Below are positions 1 to 8,434 of a stretch of DNA of 64,000 bases, in pieces (positions within the stretch are counted from its first letter, which is position 1; every line of letters starts with the position of its first letter). The notes under the pieces were generated by a model. It had not been told where the DNA came from and did not search any database. It worked only from the letters and a program-made list of their open reading frames with translations. Origin of the DNA: Candidatus Ozemobacteraceae bacterium (lineage in GTDB: Bacteria > Muiribacteriota > Ozemobacteria > Ozemobacterales > Ozemobacteraceae). The position numbers and the translations under genes were made by a program. Location: the NCBI GenBank assembly GCA_035373905.1, contig DAOSOK010000005.1, positions 114,322-178,321 on the forward strand, read 5' to 3'.

Positions 1-217
1 CCGAGGGGAGCATGCGGAACTTGTACTGAGCGAGCTGCATCGCGCCTTTTGCGGCCATCAGGGCTTTCGTCTGTTCGGCGAGTCTCGTGTGGACGGCGGT
101 CTGGGAGCAGGTGTTGAAATACAGGGTTGCCGCGAGGACGAAGATGATGACGGCCGCCAGGAGAACGCTGAAGAGGGCGAATCCGTGGCGCGGGGTCATG
201 CGTTTTCTCATGGTCAT
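1..217 (-). CDS. Prepilin-like protein, truncated by window edge
   Basis: Only the first 72 codons are inside the window. The N-terminus is short and basic, then Gly12, then a hydrophobic stretch beginning FALFSVLLAAV, as in class III (prepilin) signal peptides cut after Gly. The usual Glu at +5 of the mature protein is Ser here, as in some minor pilins, so processing is likely but not certain. The ATG at 217 overlaps the stop of the preceding pilin gene by ATGA, which fixes the start and implies translational coupling. It is the last visible gene of a four-gene minus-strand operon. Confidence 0.7.
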   Translation of the reverse strand, partial: MTMRKRMTPRHGFALFSVLLAAVIIFVLAATLYFNTCSQTAVHTRLAEQTKALMAAKGAMQLAQYKFRMLPS

Positions 218-792
218 TGCCTCAGGTCCGCGCGGAAGGTCGCGAGCGTGACGGGGGCCCCCCGCTGGCCGTATTCGACGTCCACCCGGATCATCATGAA
301 CAGGTCGGGGCAGGCATACGAGGCGACGCCGGCGCCCGGCGGCGGTGCGGCGAAGCCGAAGACGAGAGCCGTCGCGGCATGGGGCGGGCCTGAATACTCG
401 GGCTTGAGCGTGATCCGGATCAGGTAGTCCGTGCGGCCGATCCGGACGGAACCGGTGCCGAGGAGCCCGTCGATCTGCAGGCTCACGGGAAGGGTTCCCG
501 AACCGGTCTGCAGGTCGAACGGCACGTGTTTGATTCCAGGGGATCCGCTGACGGTCTCGAACGGAACGGCAAGGAGCGTGTTGACGGTCGACTCTCCGAT
601 CTTGATGGCGATTTCCTGGTCCGCCTGCCTGCCCGCGATCCCGAACGACTGAGGCAGGGCCCGCATGATCGGCAGAATGATCAGGGCGATCAGAAAGAAC
701 GCCATCACCAGTTCGACGAGCGACAGGCCTCGGCGGCCGGCGTCAGTTCCGGATATGCTTCTGTTCAAGGACGCGAATCCTGGTTTTCTCAT
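214..792 (-). CDS. Type IV prepilin-like (pseudopilin) protein
   Basis: This 192-residue protein has a clear prepilin N-terminus: RRG at residues 20-22, then LSLVE, giving a Gly22/Leu23 cleavage site and the conserved Glu at +5, followed by about 20 hydrophobic residues. The rest is a probable extracytoplasmic globular domain. It should be cut by PilD and incorporated into a pilus or pseudopilus; no PilD, ATPase or platform gene is in the window. The listed start overlaps the upstream gene by 50 bp. A TTG eight codons later (768) is an alternative. It lies between the 739-residue secreted protein and another prepilin. Confidence 0.8.
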   Translation of the reverse strand: MRKPGFASLNRSISGTDAGRRGLSLVELVMAFFLIALIILPIMRALPQSFGIAGRQADQEIAIKIGESTVNTLLAVPFETVSGSPGIKHVPFDLQTGSGTLPVSLQIDGLLGTGSVRIGRTDYLIRITLKPEYSGPPHAATALVFGFAAPPPGAGVASYACPDLFMMIRVDVEYGQRGAPVTLATFRADLRQ

Positions 793-2962
793 CGGTCACC
801 GTGAAGAAGACTTTGAGCGTTCTGGTCTGGCCGGCGTAATCGCGCACCGTGGCTTCGACCCAGGGGAACTTACCGCTCTGAAGGGTCGCGAGGTTCGCCC
901 CGCCGCTGAGGGGCGGGGTCGGTTCGCGGAAGATGACGGGCAGAGGTTGCGTGGAGAAGGCGTTGTTCGGGAGTTCGACGGAGGCTGCCTGCGGCGGGTA
1001 GACGTTTTCGATCGAGTACGAGAGCCGCGCGTGCGCGACACCGGTATAGGGCGCCGGAATCTGCGTGATCGGCAGATTGAGGAGGTTGTCCTCGTCGTTG
1101 AGCCATTTGACGTTGTCTTCGGCCCAGAGGGAGAGATCATACTGTACATCCTCGATGACCGGAATCGTGCAGAGAACGGTCGCCGACCGGCCGAAGCCGT
1201 TGCGCTTCGCGAAGGTCGCCTCGTCCCCGTCGATCGGGTCCGCGTTCAGGTCGTTGTCCGACTGGCTGTAATCCTCGAGCCGGAAATTCCGGTACCAGAA
1301 GGTGTCCGGGAAGGGCCCCGCAAAGCCTGCGGGCGGAGGATCGATCCGGAACTTCCATTTCCATCCCTGTTCGGACGTCGGGCAGTTGCCGAGATCAAGA
1401 TCCAAAATTTTTATATATGCATCTCTATCGTTCGGAGCGGCGTCGAGTTCCTCGAAGGTCTTGACGGAGTTCTGAATGAATCCGCTGTAATCGGGGTCGA
1501 ACGTGAGCATGTTCTGAATCGGCGGCGGAAAGACCAGCACGCTGTTGGGTTTTCCCTCGTCTCGCTTTGAAACGAGCTTGATCAACAGGTTCGGCAGGTC
1601 GTTGTCCTCGATCCAGATTTTCCCTTCGCCTCCGGGAAAACGCTGGGAAGGATCGATCGGATTCGTCTCGTCGTATGTGTACGGAAACGGCCGGGCCGTT
1701 CCCGGGTCGCGGCCGAGGTCGCCCAGGTTCATTCCGTAGGTCGTTTCGGGGGAGTCTTCGACGATATTCGGACAACCGGGATTCAGGATGTTGTTTTTGT
1801 CCCAGACGAAGACGGAGTATTTCATTTCGCCGAGGCAGTCGTTCGGGAGAAAAACGTGCTTTGCAAGCGCCGAACCGCTGAGGGAAAGCGCCGCACTTCC
1901 GATCCAGTCCCATTCTTCGGTGGGGGTCCAGACCGAGGTCGCGTCGGCAGGGCCGTTCATGCGGCCGATGGCAAATCGTGACGTCAGCATGCCGCCGTCG
2001 TTGTCCTCGGCGATGAGATCGCTGGGCTTGAAAAAGTCGCCGGTCGTCGCGGGTCGGGCTGTGGAACCCGTTCCGGGTTTTCGGCCGAGGTCGGGAAAAT
2101 GACCGATCGCGTTTCCCGAAGGACCGCTGATGTGGGGCGGCGTGCGGTCTCGCCAGTTGATCTTGAAGGTTGCCGTTCCCTCCGGTTCTTTTTTATTGCC
2201 TGTTTTATGCGCATCGAGAGCCGATTTGACCGGAGCGTTGTTGTAGCAGATATTCGCCGTGACCCGCTTATGATCGCGCTCCGTTTTCGTCCGATCGGGA
2301 TCCGCGGGCGTGGGGTCGGGAACCTCGTGCTCTTCGCAGACCGAATCAGGGCAGGGGCGTTTGCCGCAGTCGCAGGTGAAGTGAGGGCCGGGCCAGGATG
2401 TGACGGGATCGACATACCGCCAGCCGCCGTTGATTCCGGCGAGATACGAGATCGAATCCGGCTTGTCGTGGGCGGGTTCGTTGAGAGCGGAGGCACCGCT
2501 CCAGGTGAGGACGGTGTTGTAGTGCCATTTCGCATCCGTGTGATCGTGAGTCTGATTGTTGCAGCCGCCGGGACAGGGCCCGCGGGCGAGAAACGCGTAT
2601 TTCCGGTAGAACTTGTCGACGTCGTCCGCTCCGCTGGGGCCACCCAGGATGACTTTGGGGGTGCTCAGCATCGCCTGGAGCCGTCCGAGCGTCGCATGGT
2701 CGAAATGGTTGGAGAGGATGTTCATCAGTTCCGACCAGACCACGAACAGCGTCGTCGGGGAGGGGGTGACGATGTGGATGTTCGTGATCGCATCAACGTC
2801 CTCGTACGTGTTGACAGGCGAGTCGCCGAAGTCGGAGGTGATCGTGATGAAGCCGGGGGCGACGAGTTGATTTTCGATCTGTCCCCATGCGGAACCGCCC
2901 GCCAGGATGAAGCAGATGAAGACCAGGGAAAGATGGATGCTGAACCGGTTTGACCGCGTCAT
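743..2962 (-). CDS. Large secreted protein of unknown function
   Basis: This 739-residue protein begins with a signal peptide (hydrophobic residues about 9-27, ending GGSAWG), so it is probably exported. I recognise no enzymatic domain. Two Cys-rich patches stand out: CPGGC followed by a His-rich HDHTDAKWH stretch, and CDCGKRPCPDSVC; these could bind metal or form disulphides. The C-terminal third looks like beta-rich repeats. Its ATG overlaps the upstream TPR gene by ATGA and it precedes two prepilin genes, suggesting a pilus-associated or pilus-exported protein. Two AT-rich codon islands occur, at about 2186-2213 and 1402-1430. Confidence 0.75.
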   Translation of the reverse strand: MTRSNRFSIHLSLVFICFILAGGSAWGQIENQLVAPGFITITSDFGDSPVNTYEDVDAITNIHIVTPSPTTLFVVWSELMNILSNHFDHATLGRLQAMLSTPKVILGGPSGADDVDKFYRKYAFLARGPCPGGCNNQTHDHTDAKWHYNTVLTWSGASALNEPAHDKPDSISYLAGINGGWRYVDPVTSWPGPHFTCDCGKRPCPDSVCEEHEVPDPTPADPDRTKTERDHKRVTANICYNNAPVKSALDAHKTGNKKEPEGTATFKINWRDRTPPHISGPSGNAIGHFPDLGRKPGTGSTARPATTGDFFKPSDLIAEDNDGGMLTSRFAIGRMNGPADATSVWTPTEEWDWIGSAALSLSGSALAKHVFLPNDCLGEMKYSVFVWDKNNILNPGCPNIVEDSPETTYGMNLGDLGRDPGTARPFPYTYDETNPIDPSQRFPGGEGKIWIEDNDLPNLLIKLVSKRDEGKPNSVLVFPPPIQNMLTFDPDYSGFIQNSVKTFEELDAAPNDRDAYIKILDLDLGNCPTSEQGWKWKFRIDPPPAGFAGPFPDTFWYRNFRLEDYSQSDNDLNADPIDGDEATFAKRNGFGRSATVLCTIPVIEDVQYDLSLWAEDNVKWLNDEDNLLNLPITQIPAPYTGVAHARLSYSIENVYPPQAASVELPNNAFSTQPLPVIFREPTPPLSGGANLATLQSGKFPWVEATVRDYAGQTRTLKVFFTVTDEKTRIRVLEQKHIRN

Positions 2963-4521
2963 TTCAAACCTCCGTGCGACTGTGTCGTGTCATTCGGTTG
3001 GCCGAAGAGTTCCAGGGCGGCTTGTCGGGAAAGGCTTTCGATGCTGGTTGCGCAGGCTTCGGCGTTCGAGCCTGCCTGCCCGGCCACTTCCCGCTCGAGG
3101 CGGGACAGAAACGCCGGGATGAAGGCGGATTCGACTCCACGGAAGGCCGCGAGCAGGCACTGTTCGAGGTCGTGTGCGGCGACGGCCTGGCCGAGGCGGG
3201 TTCGGAGAACTCCCAGGAAAAAGTAAGCCCGGGGGGCGAGCGCAGGCGATTCCAGGGCTTTCTGAAGGGGTTCCTGCGCGGCGACTGCGTCTCCCTGGCG
3301 GAGCAGCAGCAGGCCGGCGATATAGGAGAGCCACGGGTGGCCGGCGTGCAACGCAAGCGATTTCCAAGCCTCGGCGTCCGCATCCGGGATTCCGAAGATG
3401 ACCGCGTGAAGGAAAAGGCGGGCGAGCGCGATGAGCCGGCCCGGCGGATGGCGTTCCGAAAGCCGGTCGAACTGGACCCACGTCCAGAAAACGGCTGCGG
3501 GGAGAAGGAGAAGGCCGAGAACCAGCAGGCTGCCCGAAAAGGGGTAGGCTTTCCAGACGAGGATGAGGCGACGGTGCAGGGGTTTCACCGGGGAGCCGGC
3601 GAAAGATGCGCCTGCCACGGCCGCCGCCTTCAAAGGCATATCGGCCGCGTCGTAGGCGTCCGACAGGGCCGGGAGGAGATCGGGAGGGAGGGTGGACGTT
3701 GCCGTGAGCCGTTCGAGATCGCGGAGAGCCTCGAGCGGTCGGTTGATCTTCAGAAGCGCCTTTCCGCGTTTCAAAAGAAGATCGGGGCGGCCGGGAAACT
3801 CCTGCAGCAGCTTGTCGAGGGCGGTCACGGCTGCGAAATAATCGCCTTTGCCGAACTGGGTGTCGAGCGAAGACAGGAGCGAGTTGATCTGCCGGAGTTT
3901 CCCGATTCTGGCTTTGAGTGCGAGTGCTCGGCCGTGCGCGGGCTCGCGTTTGAGAAGATCGTCCAGGAGCGTGTCGGCAGTGTCGAGATCGCCCCGGCCG
4001 AAGGCCGCCTGGGCACGAAGAAGGAGGGAGGCGAGCGAGTAGGTCACGACGTCGTACGCCCGTCCGGTCGAAGGGGCGATGCTCACGCCGGTTTCCTGGT
4101 ATTTCTCGATCGTGTCTTTCACCTTCTGGAGCTCTTCGAGCGCCTTTCGGGCATCGGCGTTCGTCGGATCGACGGCGAGGACTTCACGGTATTGTTTCTC
4201 GGCGTCGGGAAGATTGCCGGCGCTCTGGTAAAACTGGGCCGAGCGGAGGGCCGCGGCGACGCGCTGCGCTTTCGCCTCGGCGATCAACCGGGAAAGGCGG
4301 ACGACGTCGGGGTCGTCGGGAGCCACGGCCCGGGCCTGTTCCAGGTGGGTTCCCGCGGCTTTGAGGTTGCCGCTGCGGAAGTAGAACTCGGCCTTTTCGA
4401 GCCATTGTCTGATGGCTTGGGGAGCGGCAAGAAGCGGGATGGATATCGAAACGAGAACGAGAACGGCATACCGAATGATATGCAATGTACGACATCCGTG
4501 GCCGGGACGGAGCATTCCCAT
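2959..4521 (-). CDS. TPR-repeat membrane protein
   Basis: About 520 residues. An N-terminal hydrophobic segment (about 16-34) is followed by repeated TPR-like helices, for example AEFYFRSGNLKAAGTHLEQA and AQFYQSAGNLPDAEKQYREV. A second membrane span (around 325-347, GSLLVLGLLLLPAAVFW) precedes more TPR-like helices. It is likely a scaffold for protein-protein contacts. A TTG at 4524 is possible, but ATG 4521 lies eight bases after AGAGGA and is preferred. The stop overlaps the next ATG by four bases, making it the first gene of the pilin operon. A GGTATCAT sequence near 4548-4555 on this strand could be its -10. Confidence 0.75.
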   Translation of the reverse strand: MGMLRPGHGCRTLHIIRYAVLVLVSISIPLLAAPQAIRQWLEKAEFYFRSGNLKAAGTHLEQARAVAPDDPDVVRLSRLIAEAKAQRVAAALRSAQFYQSAGNLPDAEKQYREVLAVDPTNADARKALEELQKVKDTIEKYQETGVSIAPSTGRAYDVVTYSLASLLLRAQAAFGRGDLDTADTLLDDLLKREPAHGRALALKARIGKLRQINSLLSSLDTQFGKGDYFAAVTALDKLLQEFPGRPDLLLKRGKALLKINRPLEALRDLERLTATSTLPPDLLPALSDAYDAADMPLKAAAVAGASFAGSPVKPLHRRLILVWKAYPFSGSLLVLGLLLLPAAVFWTWVQFDRLSERHPPGRLIALARLFLHAVIFGIPDADAEAWKSLALHAGHPWLSYIAGLLLLRQGDAVAAQEPLQKALESPALAPRAYFFLGVLRTRLGQAVAAHDLEQCLLAAFRGVESAFIPAFLSRLEREVAGQAGSNAEACATSIESLSRQAALELFGQPNDTTQSHGGLK

Positions 4522-4607
4522 CAACTCGTTCCTCTGATTTCAACTCTTGTACCATGATACCCCATAACCGGAGATTTTCCCACCATTCGGGAGAGAGGGG
4601 GATTCCT

Positions 4608-4636
4608 TTGACATTTCCCTGGCGCTTTGCTAGATT
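4608..4636 (+). promoter_or_regulatory. Sigma70 promoter of fba
   Basis: TTGACA at 4608-4613 is a perfect -35. A 17-base spacer leads to TAGATT at 4631-4636 (4 of 6 matches to TATAAT). Transcription should start near 4643, leaving a leader of about 100 bases before the aldolase ATG. Confidence 0.75.
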
Positions 4637-4645
4637 GCATCAATA

Positions 4646-4720
4646 CCGGCGGGCATGTGCCCATGCCGTGCCGGGGCCCGTTTTCCGTTGACCGGATTCC
4701 AATTCGGGGCCATGGGCCCC
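4646..4720 (+). promoter_or_regulatory. Two hairpins in the fba leader
   Basis: The predicted fba leader holds two stable inverted repeats. The first is 4646-4674: CCGGC plus GGCATG pair with CATGCC plus GCCGG across a 4-base loop, with a small internal bulge. The second is 4706-4720: GGGGCC and GGCCCC around ATG. Neither has a T-run, so they are not simple terminators. They end just before the ribosome binding site GACGAGGAGG (4727-4736), so they may tune stability or translation. No known riboswitch class is recognised. Confidence 0.45.
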
Positions 4721-4744
4721 ACAATGACGAGGAGGCTTTACACG

Positions 4745-5689
4745 ATGCCGCTGGTCACAACGAAGGAACTGTTCGCACGTGCACTCAAGGGCGGGTATGC
4801 TATCGGCGCGTTCAACGTGAACAACATGGAGATCGTCCAGGGAATCTTCGAGGCGGCGATCGCCGAGAAGTCGCCCCTGATCATCCAGGTTTCGGCCGGG
4901 GCCCGCAAATACGCGCGGCACGAGTATCTGATCCACCTGATTCAGGCTTCGATCGAGATGGCGAAGAGTTCCGGGATCGACATCCCGATCGCCCTTCACC
5001 TCGATCACGGCGATGATTTCGAGATCTGCAAGAAGTGCATCGACGGCGGTTTTACCTCGGTCATGATCGACGGGTCGAAGCACAGTTTCGAGGAGAATGT
5101 GAAGCTGACGAAGCAGGTCGTCGATTACGCCCATGCCCGCGGCATCAGCGTCGAAGCCGAGCTCGGCAAGCTGGCCGGGGTTGAGGACGCGGTGTCGGTT
5201 TCGGAGAAGGACGCGGTCTACACGAATCCCCGCGAGGCGAAGGAGTTCGTCGAACGCTCCGGGTGTGACTCGCTGGCCGTCGCGATTGGCACCAGCCACG
5301 GGGCCTACAAGTTCAAGGGCGATGCGAAGCTTGACTTCGAGCGCCTCGCCGAGATCGAGCAGGCCGTTCCGAATTTCCCGCTGGTTCTGCACGGCGCCAG
5401 CTCCGTGCCCGAAGATCTCGTCGCCATCTGCAACAAATACGGCGGCAAGCTCCAGGATTCGAAGGGCGTGCCCGAGGACATGATCGCCCGGGCGGCCACG
5501 AAGAGCAACGTCTGCAAGATCAACGTCGACACCGACCTCCGCATCGCGATGACCGGCGCCATCCGCAAGGTGTTCGCCGAGAATCCGGGCGAGTTCGATC
5601 CGCGCAAGTATCTCGGCCCGGCCCGCGACTCGATCCGCGAGGTCGTGCGCCGCAAGATGCGCCTGATGGGCTGCGCCGGCAAGGCCTGA
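4745..5689 (+). CDS. fba: Class II fructose-bisphosphate aldolase
   Basis: This 314-residue cytoplasmic enzyme splits fructose 1,6-bisphosphate into dihydroxyacetone phosphate and glyceraldehyde 3-phosphate, and the reverse in gluconeogenesis. Family signatures are clear: GAFNVNNME near the N-terminus, HLDHGDD with catalytic Asp87 and zinc ligand His88, the VEAELG loop, and zinc ligands His185 (GTSHGAYK) and His216 (LVLHGASS). The phosphate-binding segment VDTDLR follows. The reading frame is open further upstream, but ATG 4745 is the only start with a good Shine-Dalgarno (GAGGAGG, 4730-4736) and matches family length. A strong promoter and structured leader precede it. Confidence 0.96.
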   Translation: MPLVTTKELFARALKGGYAIGAFNVNNMEIVQGIFEAAIAEKSPLIIQVSAGARKYARHEYLIHLIQASIEMAKSSGIDIPIALHLDHGDDFEICKKCIDGGFTSVMIDGSKHSFEENVKLTKQVVDYAHARGISVEAELGKLAGVEDAVSVSEKDAVYTNPREAKEFVERSGCDSLAVAIGTSHGAYKFKGDAKLDFERLAEIEQAVPNFPLVLHGASSVPEDLVAICNKYGGKLQDSKGVPEDMIARAATKSNVCKINVDTDLRIAMTGAIRKVFAENPGEFDPRKYLGPARDSIREVVRRKMRLMGCAGKA

Positions 5690-5690
5690 G

Positions 5691-6266
5691 GTGCCCGACA
5701 GACGAACCGCGATCGCCGGGGCGGCGGCAACGCCGCTCCGGCCCGTGTTTTTCCGGGCAGGGCCGACGTCGGTCGCCCTTGCCTGCTTGCTCTTTCTCGC
5801 GCTGCTGGCGGCCTTCATGACCGGGTGCGGCGGCGGAGGAGGGGGAGACGGCGGAGACGCCGACCCGCTGGCGCCGGAGATCGGCGCCCAGGTCGACGGT
5901 TTCGTCGACGCCCTGAATGCCGAAAACATCGACGGCGCGATGCGTTATGTAGACTCGAATATATATTATTTTCGGGCCGGAACGAATGGGTTTCTGAGGT
6001 ATTCCGCCTTTCAAGAATACCTTCGGAACTTCGTCGAATCCGCCAGCGGCATCATCCTGAGCATCGACGGCAGGGAGTTTACATCCAACGGTGAAACCTG
6101 GGCCCTGTGCGCCGGCACCTTGAACTGCTCCTGGAAAGATGCCGAGGGGAATGCACGAACGCTCACGGAACCTGTTCAGATCGAATGGCAGCGGATCGAA
6201 CGCTGGGGGATCACGAAACTGTCACGGTACGACACGACCGGTCTGCAGTTTCCCCCCGCACCCTGA
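5691..6266 (+). CDS. Lipoprotein of unknown function, possible NTF2/SnoaL-like fold
   Basis: 191 residues. A hydrophobic signal sequence ends in a lipobox (FMTGC, Cys46) followed by a glycine-rich linker, so the mature protein is probably a membrane-anchored lipoprotein. The remaining roughly 130 residues (VDALNAENIDGAMRYVDS, later IEWQRIERWGITKL) have the pattern of NTF2/SnoaL-like ligand-binding or stress domains, a weak call from sequence alone. The GTG start lies one base after the fba stop, so it may be cotranscribed with it. An AT-rich codon island encodes NIYYF (5948-5974). Confidence 0.65.
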   Translation: MPDRRTAIAGAAATPLRPVFFRAGPTSVALACLLFLALLAAFMTGCGGGGGGDGGDADPLAPEIGAQVDGFVDALNAENIDGAMRYVDSNIYYFRAGTNGFLRYSAFQEYLRNFVESASGIILSIDGREFTSNGETWALCAGTLNCSWKDAEGNARTLTEPVQIEWQRIERWGITKLSRYDTTGLQFPPAP

Positions 6267-6302
6267 CAAAGCATGATCCTGGAAAGAGGAGGCTGAGCGG
6301 CG

Positions 6303-7775
6303 ATGAGCACTGAGACGAGATTCCGTATGTCCGATGGGCGACCCGCGATCGTATTCCGGCCGGACGGCGGCGCCATGACCTGGCAGGACTGGATGTGCCA
6401 GCCGGTCGCCCTGCTTGCTGAAGCGCCTGGCAATCCTGATCGGGTTGTTCTGCTGTCATTCCAGTCGGGGATGCCCCTCGCTTCGGTGAGCGTTTCGCCG
6501 GAATGTCGAACGGCCCTGAACTCCGCGAAAGCCCACGTTCTGGCTTCCGGTGACGTTCCCGAGTCGCAGGATGCCGATGCGGCGGTCGTGAAACTCGAGC
6601 CGTTCGACGCCTCGGGGTTCCTGCACGAAGGCATCAAAAAGCAGATGAGGGGCGAGCTGGAAGCGGCCGTCGAAGCATACGGCCGCGCCGAAGCCGAGGT
6701 GCCGGAACTGCCCCGCGCCGCGAACCTGCGCGGCCTGTGCCTGCGCCTCCTGGGTCGCAACGAGGAGGCGGAAGCCGCATATCGCCGTGAACTCGAGACG
6801 TCACCGGCCATGCCCGATGCGTTCGCGAATCTCGGCATCCTGTTCGCGCGCTCCGGCCGGAACGCCGAAGCCCGCGCCATGTTCGAGAAGGCGCTCGAAC
6901 GCGACCAGTTCTACCTCAACGCCCTGCTGCACTTCGCCAGGCTGCTCGCTGCCGAGGGACAAAAGACTTCGCGGCTGTTCGCCTCGCTGAACATGCGCCT
7001 CCTGGGAGCCTGGGCCGACGCGCCCCAGGCGCAGGAGCATCTCCTTGCGATGGCATCCGCCTGCGGCGCCTCGCCCGCCGAGTTCGCCGCCCTGCTGCGG
7101 GCCGAAGCCGGCTGGCTGGCCGATCCCTTCGTGCTCCAGACGATGAAACGGTGCGAAATCCTGCGCCTGAACGGCGCGTATATCGCCACCCTCCGGGGAT
7201 ACGGCGTCCTGCTCGACCGCACGGCCGGCATGCCGTCGGCCGCGTTTTTCCGGAATTGGGTGGCGAGACGGAATTCGCTGATCGAGACGATGATCGGCGA
7301 TATATATATACAAGAATGGAATAGTTTGAAGGCGGAGCTGCAGGCCCGCCACCCCGAACTCGCTCCGGCTTCTCCCGCCCCGGCGGCCGACGCCGGCCGC
7401 GACGGGCAACCCGAGCGTGACGGGGCGATGAGCCCCGAGGAGTTTTATTCGATCATCGTGACCGAGATGCTTCGCGACGGCCAGGTGTCGCAGCATGAAG
7501 CGGCCCTCCTGAACCGGTTCCGCGCGGCCCTCCGCATATCCGACCAGGCGCACGCCCGGATCCTCGACGAGGCGGTTGCCGCGACCCCGCGCAGTCCCAT
7601 GACCGACGGCGGAGGCGAGTTCCGGAGCGAGGCGTTTCTTCGGCGGCTGGCGGCGGCCGTGATCCGAGACGGGAAAATCGACGAACTGGAGCGGAAGATG
7701 GTCGTTCTTGCCGCTCAGACGCTCAATGTATCATCCGATGCGGTCAAGGCCGCATTCCGCGAGGTGGCAGCATGA
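6303..7775 (+). CDS. TPR protein with C-terminal TerB-like domain
   Basis: 490 residues, no signal peptide, probably cytoplasmic. Residues 1-100 are an uncharacterised N-terminal domain. About 107-230 form TPR repeats (for example LRLLGRNEEAEAAYRRELE and FARSGRNAEARAMFEKALE). A charged linker leads to a helical C-terminal region of about 110 residues resembling the tellurite-resistance TerB fold (EEFYSIIVTEMLRDGQVSQHEAALL, then VIRDGKIDELERKMVVLAA). It starts after AAGAGGAGG (6284-6292), and its stop overlaps the next ATG by four bases, so it opens a four-gene operon. An AT-rich island using two ATA codons encodes DIYIQEWN (7296-7325). Confidence 0.8.
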   Translation: MSTETRFRMSDGRPAIVFRPDGGAMTWQDWMCQPVALLAEAPGNPDRVVLLSFQSGMPLASVSVSPECRTALNSAKAHVLASGDVPESQDADAAVVKLEPFDASGFLHEGIKKQMRGELEAAVEAYGRAEAEVPELPRAANLRGLCLRLLGRNEEAEAAYRRELETSPAMPDAFANLGILFARSGRNAEARAMFEKALERDQFYLNALLHFARLLAAEGQKTSRLFASLNMRLLGAWADAPQAQEHLLAMASACGASPAEFAALLRAEAGWLADPFVLQTMKRCEILRLNGAYIATLRGYGVLLDRTAGMPSAAFFRNWVARRNSLIETMIGDIYIQEWNSLKAELQARHPELAPASPAPAADAGRDGQPERDGAMSPEEFYSIIVTEMLRDGQVSQHEAALLNRFRAALRISDQAHARILDEAVAATPRSPMTDGGGEFRSEAFLRRLAAAVIRDGKIDELERKMVVLAAQTLNVSSDAVKAAFREVAA

Positions 7776-8419
7776 AACAGGACCATTCTTCGAAAGACAA
7801 GGACACTCCGCAGGCTTCCGCCTGGGAAATCGAGATCATCAAGTCGGTTGCGAAGCACCTGACCGACGAGGGCTACCGGTTCCAGTATCTGTCGGATGCC
7901 TGCCTCGAATTGTATCTCCAGGGCAAGAATCTCACGATGCGGATGCTCATCTACGCGCACAACAGGCATCTGGTGGTGCGCGTGCCGGGCTTCATCCGCA
8001 ACGTCGAACTTCGCCGTCTCGACCTTCTGATGACTCTCATGCAGCTGATGGACGAGTATTTCGACATCAGGTTCGAGCTGGCGAAAGACGGCCAGAGCCT
8101 TTCGGCCGCCTGCACCCATATCGTCGAAGACGGCACGATGACGAAGGCCCAGTGCATGCAGACGATGATGGTCGTCGCCTATATCGTCGACGATACGTAT
8201 CCGAAACTGATGCATATCCTCTACGGCACCCGGCAGCCCGTGGAAACGGGGGACGCGATCCCGGTGGTCGCCGACGATCCCGAGCCCGGGGACCCCGGTG
8301 ACGGAGAGGAAGACGACGACCCGGGCGAATCGGAAGATCCCTCCGGCGAGAGTTCTTCCGGCCGCTCAACATCGGGTCACAGGCGCGGCAAATCGCCTCG
8401 CCACGACAAGGTGAACTGA
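7772..8419 (+). CDS. YbjN-like / sensory-transduction-type small protein
   Basis: 215 residues, cytoplasmic. Residues 20-150 follow the pattern of the YbjN (type III secretion chaperone-like) fold: an alpha-beta core with LVVRVPGFIRNVE, a central helix, then TMTKAQCMQTMMVVAYIVDDTYPKLMHIL. The C-terminal 65 residues are acidic then basic and low-complexity. YbjN family members are associated with stress and motility phenotypes, but the role here is unknown. ATG overlaps the upstream TPR-TerB stop (ATGA), so the two are probably made in step and may interact. Confidence 0.65.
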   Translation: MKQDHSSKDKDTPQASAWEIEIIKSVAKHLTDEGYRFQYLSDACLELYLQGKNLTMRMLIYAHNRHLVVRVPGFIRNVELRRLDLLMTLMQLMDEYFDIRFELAKDGQSLSAACTHIVEDGTMTKAQCMQTMMVVAYIVDDTYPKLMHILYGTRQPVETGDAIPVVADDPEPGDPGDGEEDDDPGESEDPSGESSSGRSTSGHRRGKSPRHDKVN

Positions 8420-8434
8420 CCGAAGGAGTTTCAC

